This document shows positions 53,636-61,051 of a DNA stretch of 64,000 nt, in pieces. The position numbers were made by a program, and so were the translations under genes. Position 1 is the first letter of the stretch. Each line of letters opens with the position of its first letter. The DNA comes from Thalassotalea euphylliae (GTDB taxonomy: Bacteria > Pseudomonadota > Gammaproteobacteria > Enterobacterales > Alteromonadaceae), in the NCBI RefSeq assembly GCF_003390335.1, contig NZ_QUOU01000001.1, positions 4,402,001-4,466,000 of the forward strand, read 5' to 3'. The notes beneath the pieces were generated by a model. It saw nothing but the letters and a program-made list of their open reading frames with translations, was not told the DNA's origin and ran no database searches.

Positions 53636-54226
53636 ATGAAAGTTAACAGAGCAGGTTACTGGGCGTTGTTTTGTATGCTTTTCTGTTTGAGTACAACACT
53701 TAAAGCGACCCCGATATTGTCGTTCAATAACAGCGGCAGTGATATTATCGAAACAGTAACGTTGGGCGATAGCGTCAATTTAGACTTGTGGATTTCAGGT
53801 TTAGATGCAGACAATCTGGGCGGTTTTGATATCAATATGGGCTTTGACAACAGCATATTAAGCTTAACCAATGCGGTCTTAGACCCGCTGCTGACTGAGT
53901 TTGATTTTTTATCAATATCGCCTAGTGCTGCTAACGTCGAACTCAGTGGCGTATCATTGTTTGGTGATTTGTCAGCGCAGGCCGATGCGTTTCGCTTAGC
54001 CAGTTTCTCATTTGATACTGCGGCCATTGGCAGTGGCATTATTGAGATTAGCAGTGCGCTATTGTCAGATGAGTTGGCTTTACCCCTAGCGTTTGACAAC
54101 TTTACTGCCACCATTAATGTCAATGATTTAGTGACTACACCGCCGAGCATTCCTGAGCCAACCACTTGGTTATTGCTGATAGCAGGGCTTGGGCTAGCAG
54201 GTCGCAATGCCCTGCTAAGGGCTTAA
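53636..54226 (+). CDS. Cohesin-like PEP-CTERM surface anchor protein
   Basis: A 196-residue exported protein with a signal peptide (cleavage near LKA-TP) and a cohesin-type beta domain (about residues 27-165): LGDSVNLDLWISGL, NLGGFDINMGFDNSILSL, and the later FRLASFSFDTAAIGSGIIEI. It ends in IPEPTTWLLLIAGLGLAG plus RNALLRA, a classic PEP-CTERM sorting tail for an exosortase. AAGGAGAG gives a strong ribosome site. It lies 119 bases behind a gene whose product ends in a dockerin, the natural partner of a cohesin. Cohesin identity is from motif order and context, not from alignment. Confidence 0.78.
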   Translation: MKVNRAGYWALFCMLFCLSTTLKATPILSFNNSGSDIIETVTLGDSVNLDLWISGLDADNLGGFDINMGFDNSILSLTNAVLDPLLTEFDFLSISPSAANVELSGVSLFGDLSAQADAFRLASFSFDTAAIGSGIIEISSALLSDELALPLAFDNFTATINVNDLVTTPPSIPEPTTWLLLIAGLGLAGRNALLRA

Positions 54227-54239
54227 ACTGGCACAGCGC

Positions 54240-56360
54240 TCAAAGCTGGTCGAGTTGGCGCAAGTCTGGCGATGCAACATAGCCAGGGCAACTAGCGCCC
54301 AGTTGATCGCGCAAGCGTTTGGCTTGCGCAATATCACCTAACATGCGCCAAGTATTGGCCATGTAAAATAGCGACACAGGATCGCCCACTTGTTGATATT
54401 GGTGTGCCTGCTGTTCAAGTGTTGCTAAAAAATTGGCGGAATAGGCGGTTGGCTCTAACTCGGCATGCAACAGGTAAAGCGCAAGACGCGCCGTTTGATG
54501 CTGTATAGTGTCCTCGCCTTTGGCGATCTCTTGCTCTAAGGTCAGCAAAGCTTGGCGATACGCCGCAATAGACTCGGCAGTTTGCCCCAGCATGCGATGG
54601 GCATCGCCGATATTTGCCCAAACTTGGTAAAGGTGATCTGCGCCATCGCGCTTGAGCGCGGTAAGCTGTGGCTGATAAATGGCAAGTGCTTTCTCATAAT
54701 CCCCTAAGTAGTGATGCAAAGTTGCAATATTAGAGAGCAAAGTCTGCTCATTCGGGCTGTAGTTAAGTGCTTGTTGATAATGAGTGCGCGCCGCTGCCAA
54801 GTTGCCAAGGCAAAACTCCAGTGTCCCTAAATTACTATGGGTTTGGTAACTGGGATAAAGCTGATTCGCCTGTTTAAATTGCACGACCGCTAGCTGCTGC
54901 TTACCGGCAAAATAATAGAGTCTGGCAAGGGTAAACGGCACTTTCCAATTGTCTTGCTCTATGGTTGCCGCGCGCTCAAGCTCACGTTCGATCTCAGTAA
55001 AAAGTTGCGGTTCTCGGCTTTTTAAATAAACGCGCATTTGCATTTCCGCCTTTGCACGTATGGCGTCAATATGATCAGGCGCTATTGCCAATGCGCGCTC
55101 TATTTGCTGCAAAGCCTGTTTGAGTTCGCCCTTGCTGCGGCTCAGGTATGCATTTGCAGTTACCGTACTCACTTGATCGGGTGCTAGCTTTTCAGCCGTT
55201 TGGCAGTGAAGTTCAGCTTCGGTCAGTTTCGCCTGATCGCCAGATAGCTTGCTGTACTCCACTAAAGAGGCACACAGGTCGGCATGCCCTTTGGCAAAAT
55301 CAGGCGCTAAACGCGCCACACTTTGCAGCTCGGTCAAGGTTTTGAGTAAGACATGGGTAGAGCGGTCTTGTTGCATATAAGTTTTTGCATTCAAGTAGCG
55401 AAGTAGTATCGCGCCTGACGGAAATACGGGAGGTGAGGTTTGTTGCATATATGCCTCAAACCAAGCGGCTATCTGTTGTTTAAGGTATTGATTGGACGCT
55501 GATTTAACAAACGTCTCTGCCCATACTTGTCGGGTTGTCTCTAGTTCAGAAACAAAGATTTGTAGCAAGATATGGCGCCCTATTTGTTTGACTTTACCAC
55601 TGAACACTAAATCGGATTGTTGCTGACTGATCAAGTCTAATGGACTAGCCGTGCTCTGATACAGGGAACTGGCACTTACCCAATGGGAAGCTTCATTGAG
55701 TACTTGGTGGAGCATGTTGCTGATATCAGCCCCACGTGGCCCTTCAAACGGCAGAACAACAAGTACCTTGTTACTAAAATCAATAGCGGGAGATTTAACG
55801 GGGAGTGTTTCTTCCACACGGTAAATTGTGTGATAAAGGTAGGAAGCAACTAAAATGACAGCGACAAAGCACAGCACAACCCACCCCTTAATGGCTTTTC
55901 CTTGGAGATTGTCACCCTGCTGTGCTATCGCTTCCTGTGTATGAGGGAATTTATCTGTTGCAGAAAATATTGGCGGCTTATTGGTCGCCATGTGCCCAAT
56001 ATTTTCTCTTTCATCTGCGGTGCTGGCTGATGTCTTTTTCGTATTAAAATCTTGGCTGGCATTGCTTGAGATAAGTGCTTTTTCACTTGAGTCTAAATAT
56101 AAATTCCACGCTTCGACATCAAGCACTCGAGCAACTCGTTCAATACTTACAGGATCAACGGCTTCACTTCGAAACACTCGCCCAACAAGTGTTCTGGGCG
56201 GTTTGGCCAATCCTTCTTGTTGGCGAATGGCTTCGGCAACTTCAGCCTGTGACTTTAAGCCCTTGGCATTTAATGCAGCGCGCAGTTTTAATGGGGAAGC
56301 CTTAACACCTCTGGCACGATTTTTATTGTGAGACCCAGTGTCAGCGTCTTGGCCACTCAT
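54240..56360 (-). CDS. Membrane-spanning HTH/TPR regulator, CadC-like layout
   Basis: A 706-residue protein with a cytoplasmic XRE-like helix-turn-helix (about residues 24-90: SQAEVAEAIRQQ then RVARVLDVE), one membrane helix (158-180) and a large periplasmic part. The latter begins with a TolB/FlgO-type domain (VLVVLPFEGPRGADIS, about 193-290) followed by TPR repeats to about residue 690. The layout resembles one-component regulators such as CadC or ToxR, with an outside sensor and inside DNA-binding part. AAGGAGG stands before the ATG. It converges on the cohesin gene with 13 bases between the stops, so it may control the island. The ligand is unknown. Confidence 0.78.
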   Translation of the reverse strand: MSGQDADTGSHNKNRARGVKASPLKLRAALNAKGLKSQAEVAEAIRQQEGLAKPPRTLVGRVFRSEAVDPVSIERVARVLDVEAWNLYLDSSEKALISSNASQDFNTKKTSASTADERENIGHMATNKPPIFSATDKFPHTQEAIAQQGDNLQGKAIKGWVVLCFVAVILVASYLYHTIYRVEETLPVKSPAIDFSNKVLVVLPFEGPRGADISNMLHQVLNEASHWVSASSLYQSTASPLDLISQQQSDLVFSGKVKQIGRHILLQIFVSELETTRQVWAETFVKSASNQYLKQQIAAWFEAYMQQTSPPVFPSGAILLRYLNAKTYMQQDRSTHVLLKTLTELQSVARLAPDFAKGHADLCASLVEYSKLSGDQAKLTEAELHCQTAEKLAPDQVSTVTANAYLSRSKGELKQALQQIERALAIAPDHIDAIRAKAEMQMRVYLKSREPQLFTEIERELERAATIEQDNWKVPFTLARLYYFAGKQQLAVVQFKQANQLYPSYQTHSNLGTLEFCLGNLAAARTHYQQALNYSPNEQTLLSNIATLHHYLGDYEKALAIYQPQLTALKRDGADHLYQVWANIGDAHRMLGQTAESIAAYRQALLTLEQEIAKGEDTIQHQTARLALYLLHAELEPTAYSANFLATLEQQAHQYQQVGDPVSLFYMANTWRMLGDIAQAKRLRDQLGASCPGYVASPDLRQLDQL

Positions 56361-56656
56361 GATATTCCTCCTTGAAAAAACAAGTCATTAGAATTCAAAG
56401 AATAGTAAAGTAAACGACGGTTGCCACTAAACAATCGACACCATTGACCATAACGCTATTGTTTTATATCGGTTTTGGGATTGAAGTAAGGATTATCAGC
56501 GATAAATCGCCCACAGTGATGATGATCAAACCAAGGAAGGACAAATGGCTAGGTGAGCTGACACACTCCAAGCACGACAACCTAAAGTGTAAATTTTTTT
56601 GACACTTTAATAAGTCAAAGATAACAGCAAACAAGTGCGCAGTATACTTGTACGAA
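56361..56656. other. Intergenic region between regulator and PEP-CTERM gene
   Basis: No convincing gene. It must hold the promoter of the regulator gene, but I could not assign -35 and -10 boxes with confidence. Confidence 0.4.
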
Positions 56657-56686
56657 AAAGCCGAGTATGTGCAGATACTCGGCTTT
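56657..56686 (-). terminator. Terminator of the island PEP-CTERM gene
   Basis: AAAGCCGAGTAT at 56657-56668 pairs perfectly with 56675-56686 across a 6-base loop. On the minus strand the stem ends in a short T-run (CTTTTTC), 25 bases past the gene stop. Confidence 0.75.
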
Positions 56687-56711
56687 ACTTTTATCAAACG
56701 AGTTTGTTTAT

Positions 56712-57494
56712 CTAGCGCGCTTTGCGTTTACGCATAATCCCTAAGGCTACCAATGCGCCTGCCAATAGGCTTAGTGGCGCAGGCTCAGGTACATCTACCG
56801 GCGCATTTCTGACGAGTAAGTTGGCAACACGAAAGTGCTCTTCATTAGTGGTACTCGTAAACGCACCGCTTTGCAAACCAAATTCAGCACCATATTTTTC
56901 AGCAATAAAGCCGATGCCAGTATGTTGGTTAGGGTCAAATAAAGAACTGGACTCTCGGTTTGTTACAAAATTATAGCTACTGCCAAAATTAATAACGTGC
57001 GAGACATGAGCCTCGGCCGCAACCTCAATTAAGCCCTGACAAGTACGCCCCTCATTCGCACTACACTCAAATGTGTCGCCATAGTTAAACCAAGCGCGTT
57101 GAGCAAAATTAAATTCATCACGCGTGTAATCAATCATGCCAAAGTTATCGGCAAACCAATCTGCTCCTTGATAATTACTCACACTCCAGCCATCTCTTAA
57201 ATTTGCCGATAGTGAGTTCAGTAAGGTATTGGTTTCTTGGCGAGTCGCATAGCGCCAGTCATCTGCCTGCCACGTTGTGCCAGCCTTGTCTGTCCACACC
57301 TGATTTTCAATATCTAAACGTGCTAAACCAAAAGTACTGTCAAGAGATAACCACTCTAAGCCCTGTAAATCGACTTGCTGGGTTTGACCAAAACCATTTT
57401 GGAATTCATGTGTGCCAGAAATAAGTCCAGCGTTTGCCGTTGTTGCAATAGTAGAAAAAACAATGGGAAGCGCTAACTTAGTAAATTTATTCAT
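56712..57494 (-). CDS. PEP-CTERM-sorted extracellular protein
   Basis: A 260-residue exported protein with a signal peptide (cleavage near ANA-GL) and a PEP-CTERM tail: VPEPAPLSLLAGALVALGIM followed by RKRKAR. The central domain, rich in Trp, Phe and Asn and with a CSANEGRTC pair, is not recognised by me beyond a general likeness to other PEP-CTERM secreted proteins. AGGTAGGA precedes the ATG. It lies in the IS-bounded island with the cohesin protein, so both may be handled by the same exosortase, which must be encoded elsewhere. Confidence 0.82.
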   Translation of the reverse strand: MNKFTKLALPIVFSTIATTANAGLISGTHEFQNGFGQTQQVDLQGLEWLSLDSTFGLARLDIENQVWTDKAGTTWQADDWRYATRQETNTLLNSLSANLRDGWSVSNYQGADWFADNFGMIDYTRDEFNFAQRAWFNYGDTFECSANEGRTCQGLIEVAAEAHVSHVINFGSSYNFVTNRESSSLFDPNQHTGIGFIAEKYGAEFGLQSGAFTSTTNEEHFRVANLLVRNAPVDVPEPAPLSLLAGALVALGIMRKRKAR

Positions 57495-57924
57495 AAGGAA
57501 ATCCTACCTTAACTGCTTATTTAATTATCCATAGTTGTTAGAAGTTCAATTAAATGCGGGATTATCGGCATAGCAATACTAGGAGGGGCTGTCATAGACC
57601 ACAACGCACAATACTACTTTCTTTGTTCGCACTTAATTACGCTTTTCGCTGCTTTTAGTTAGCACTTTTAATTAGAATTGACGCTAAAAGCAGTGTTTTG
57701 ACCCTAAGCAATTTTAATGCCGCCGACATAAGCGATTGAATATTAACAATTAAATTTTTAGGCGATTTTCAAAGTGTTAAAAAACGTGACAGCTCCTGTA
57801 TAAAATACAATCACTTACAGTGAGATTAATCATTCAATACGGTAAAAACTTAACATCGCACTGTGAGCCAACAGCAAAAAACGCGAGCAGCGAAAACATA
57901 TTATACCAATTGAAATAACTACTT
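57495..57924. other. Intergenic region before repeat copy 2
   Basis: AT-rich and non-coding. Just before the repeat, at 57901-57924, a 24-base unit containing TTATACCAATTGAAATAA occurs once more in direct orientation, so the repeat terminus is duplicated in tandem. A weak sigma-54-like site at 57708-57722 is noted but not accepted. Confidence 0.5.
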
Positions 57925-58061
57925 ATACCAATTGAAATAAATACTTAATCATTCAGCGAGAATTAAAAGGCTTAGAGGCAAGGCATTGATTGCAGAGAAT
58001 GGTCGCTTCCTTGTCAAAATCAATAACGCCGCATATGAGCCTTTTAAACTCGCCCTTTGGG

Positions 58062-59339
58062 CTGAGGAATCCCCAAAAAGTGACAGGCATAACAATTTGT
58101 GATCTTATTGAATCGCCAAACACAATAAGGACAACTGCTATGCCTGTAAAATCACTATGCCACAACTACTTTAAAAATACGCTATCTTCCTTCAATCGCG
58201 CACGCATGAAAACCTTAATGCTCAGTGCCGATGCGTTAATTGACTCGAATCGGTTAACTCTCACTGATATAGGTCGACACCTCGAAGGAAAAGCGTTCAG
58301 TAAAAACAAAATTAAACGAATCGACAGATTTTTAAACAATGACCACTTACAACGAGAGCTTATTGACATTTACCGTGCGCTTGCCAAGCCCGTTATAAGC
58401 CAATTGCCATACCTAGTCATTGCTGTCGACTGGAGTGGGTGCTGTGGCTCAAATTATCATTTGTTACGCGCTAGTTTATTGGTCGATGGTCGCTCAATGA
58501 CGCTCTACAACATGGTTGTTGAAGAAAAGGATAAGGAAACCCGTACCACTCATCAATTGTTTCTCTCACGATTAAGTCACATATTGGCGGGGCATGCGAA
58601 AGTGTATATCACATCTGACGGCGGCTTTTTAACACCTTGGTATGCCGAAGTACTTGCCCACGGATGGGATTTTATTGGTCGACTGCGAGGTACAATGAAG
58701 TGCCAATTGAAACAGCAGCCAACGCAATGGCAAACCTTAGCGCAGTTAAGAAAGGACGCCAGTTGTACACCTAAAAATTTAGGGAGCGCAAGGTTAACGC
58801 AACACAGCAAAACGGGGTGCCAAGCGAGCCTGCACCTTTATCAAGGTGAGCACAGAGGCCGACGCGGGAAAAGCCGCTTTACTAAGGATGATAAAATGTA
58901 CCGCAACCTTGCTCATGAACCTTGGCTCATCGCGACATCTGATGCCGAGCTAACAAGTCGCGAAGTAATCAATTTGTACGCTAAACGTATGCAAATAGAG
59001 CAAAACTTTAGAGATGACAAAAGTGAGCAGTATGGTTTTTCTTGGCGGTTTAGTCGAACGATGGGCATTAAACGGATGAGCATACTGTGCCTTATCGCTT
59101 GTGTAGCAAGCTTGGTACTCTGGCTTATTGGCTTTGAAGCAGAAAGAAGAAAATGGCACTTTAGGTTCCAAGCAAATACCGTGAGAAAGCGGCGCGTGCT
59201 TTCATTTCTGTCACTCGCCAAAAATATTGTCAAACAATGCCCTCACCAGTTAACAAAGAGGTTTATCAAAAGGAGTTGGTTAAATTTCATTAACGACTAC
59301 AACAAGATAATCATTGTATGATAAATGGGGATCCCTCAG
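58062..59339 (+). mobile_element. IS10-like insertion sequence (IS4 family), copy 2
   Basis: It has the same 1278-bp length and the same ends as copy 1, flanked by the 9-bp direct repeat CCCTTTGGG (58053-58061 and 59340-59348). That is the reverse complement of the copy 1 target. Its own target duplication shows an independent insertion. It lies in direct orientation to copy 1, 10,059 bp away. Confidence 0.95.
58140..59321 (+). CDS. IS10-like transposase, copy 2
   Basis: A 393-residue DDE transposase, the same as copy 1 except for Leu to Phe near residue 11. All catalytic residues (AVDWSG, TSDGGF, YREK) are kept and the frame is intact. The frame is open further upstream into the repeat, but AAGGA is placed before the ATG at 58140. 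It is likely able to mobilise both copies. Confidence 0.95.
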   Translation: MPVKSLCHNYFKNTLSSFNRARMKTLMLSADALIDSNRLTLTDIGRHLEGKAFSKNKIKRIDRFLNNDHLQRELIDIYRALAKPVISQLPYLVIAVDWSGCCGSNYHLLRASLLVDGRSMTLYNMVVEEKDKETRTTHQLFLSRLSHILAGHAKVYITSDGGFLTPWYAEVLAHGWDFIGRLRGTMKCQLKQQPTQWQTLAQLRKDASCTPKNLGSARLTQHSKTGCQASLHLYQGEHRGRRGKSRFTKDDKMYRNLAHEPWLIATSDAELTSREVINLYAKRMQIEQNFRDDKSEQYGFSWRFSRTMGIKRMSILCLIACVASLVLWLIGFEAERRKWHFRFQANTVRKRRVLSFLSLAKNIVKQCPHQLTKRFIKRSWLNFINDYNKIIIV

Positions 59340-59605
59340 CCCTTTGGGAGCGTGTCAGCGTCGCGATAACTGCACCAAATTGATGAGATGTAGAATAACT
59401 ATATCAACAAAAATTTGGCTTGTTCTCCCACCGCTGACAGCGCTCTGAATTGATCAATTAATTAATTCAATTGGTATTAAGCAACTGCTGGCGCATTTGA
59501 TGCCGCCCCCACGAATAATACAGGTGCGATCAAAGGTTATATCAAGCGTAATATCGATGGCAGGTTTGCGCCCATCAAGAGCAACCGAATAGGCGAGGCT
59601 GTGAT

Positions 59606-60940
59606 TTAGGCAATATATTTGACCAACACTTTAGACTTGCGTTGGTAGTTATACATTTCTTTCTTTTCTTCCGGCAAGCTGTCGACGCTTGTTTCGGCAA
59701 AACCTTGTTCGCGAAACCAGTGACCGCTGACGGTTGTTAACACAAACAGTTGCTCTAATTTTTGCCGCTTGGCAAATGCTTCAACGGCCGCAATGAGCCG
59801 CTCACCGCGATTGCCTTTGCGATAATCCGGGTGGATGACGACACAAGCAAGCTCACCCGCTTTCACCTCTGGGTATGGGTATAGCGCAGCGCAAGCAATG
59901 ATCACTTCCTCTTTTTTCAGGACGATAAAGCGATCAATTTCTGTCTCTAACAGTTTGCGTGAGCGGCGCACCAACACGCCTTCGTCTTCCAGCGGCTGAA
60001 TGAGCTCTAAAATGCCGCCCACATCGTCAATTGACGCCGTGGCAATATGTTCTTTGTGATCTTTGGCGATGAGCGTCCCCGCGCCATCACGCGTAAACAA
60101 CTCTTGCAGCAGCGCGGTATCACTTTGATATGACACACAGTGACAGCGCTCAACACCATTTTCACCACTTTGGATAATCGCTCGCAGCAGCAATTGGCGG
60201 ACGTGATCCACCTCTTGCTCGCCATAAGAGTCCAGTAACTCTTTGACCTTACGAACACTGCAACTGCGAATTAACGAGCCATCGTTATCCAGCAGGCCAT
60301 CGTCCTCGGTAAAAGTGATGAGTTTATCTGCACCTAGCGAGATTGCTGTTTGGGTCGCAACATCTTCCAGCGCCAAGTTAAACACTTCCCCCGTGGTCGA
60401 ATAGCCCACTGGCGAGAGCAGCACAATCGAGCCGTAATCTAATTGGCGGTTAATGGCTTCAGTGTCAATGCGGCGCACTAGCCCTGTGTGCTGATAATCC
60501 ACCCCTTCTTTAACCCCAATCGGGCGAGCAATAACAAAGTTACCTGTACTCACGCGAATTTGCGCGCCATGCATTGGCGAGTTCGCTAACCCGGTCGTTA
60601 ACAGCGCTTCAATATGCACGCGCAGTGAACCCGTCGCATCTTTAACGGCCATTAAGGTTTTTGGGTCAGTAATGCGCAGGTGTTGTTCGAACTGCTGTTC
60701 AACACCCAGTAAGTCTGCGCGCTCGGCGATTTGCGGGCGGGCGCCATGCACAATAACCAGCTTGACACCAAGACTACGCAACAACGCAATATCGTGAATA
60801 ATATTGGCAAAGTTGGGATGAAGCACCGCCTCACCACCAAACATTAATACCACGGTTTTACCGCGATGGGCATTAATGTAGGGGGCGGCATTTCTAAACC
60901 ACTTAACATAGTCTTGGTTTTTTTCGCTCGTTTCAGTCAT
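59606..60940 (-). CDS. argA: N-acetylglutamate synthase
   Basis: First step of arginine synthesis: acetyl-CoA plus glutamate to N-acetylglutamate. An amino acid kinase-like domain (VVLMFGGEAVLHPNF, VIVHGARPQIAER, SGNFVIARPIGV) is followed by a GNAT domain (CVVIHPDYRKGNRGERL) and the conserved end NYQRKSKVLVKYI. I chose the ATG at 60940, giving 444 residues as in E. coli (443); starts at 60955, 60982 and 61003 are open but none has a clearly better ribosome site. It follows argH on the same strand by about 110 bases. Confidence 0.93.
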   Translation of the reverse strand: MTETSEKNQDYVKWFRNAAPYINAHRGKTVVLMFGGEAVLHPNFANIIHDIALLRSLGVKLVIVHGARPQIAERADLLGVEQQFEQHLRITDPKTLMAVKDATGSLRVHIEALLTTGLANSPMHGAQIRVSTGNFVIARPIGVKEGVDYQHTGLVRRIDTEAINRQLDYGSIVLLSPVGYSTTGEVFNLALEDVATQTAISLGADKLITFTEDDGLLDNDGSLIRSCSVRKVKELLDSYGEQEVDHVRQLLLRAIIQSGENGVERCHCVSYQSDTALLQELFTRDGAGTLIAKDHKEHIATASIDDVGGILELIQPLEDEGVLVRRSRKLLETEIDRFIVLKKEEVIIACAALYPYPEVKAGELACVVIHPDYRKGNRGERLIAAVEAFAKRQKLEQLFVLTTVSGHWFREQGFAETSVDSLPEEKKEMYNYQRKSKVLVKYIA

Positions 60941-61051
60941 AGCGTTCTGACTCATCTGCTGACGCGCGTGTGAAGCTGGCACTGAGGGCTCTTCCTCTTC
61001 CAATCAATAAAAAACTTTTGCTAACAGGGCTAACTGACTAACGGTGTTAGG

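Larger units (their letters stand above)
57925..59477. repeat. 266-bp MITE-like element, copy 2, split by an IS
   Basis: It is the inverted counterpart of copy 1: termini ATACCAATTGAAATAA and TTAATTCAATTGGTAT, net length 266 bp without the IS and one target copy. Its core reads the other way (CATATGAGCCTTTTAAACT then CCCTTTGGG). The IS lies at the same target as in copy 1 but in opposite orientation relative to the repeat. Confidence 0.85.

Noticed and set aside
57708..57722. A sigma-54 site for the island PEP-CTERM gene
   Set aside because: GG and GC spacing is right, but the -24 box is poor (CGGCAT) and the site lies over 200 bases before the ATG.
57796..57811. A LexA/SOS box (CTGT followed by an AT-rich spacer)
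   Set aside because: The second half reads CAAT instead of ACAG, so the palindrome is missing.
48003..59339. A composite transposon made of two IS10-like copies moving as a unit
   Set aside because: Each IS has its own 9-bp duplication on both sides. A unit insertion would show one duplication around the whole block only, so two separate insertions explain the data better.
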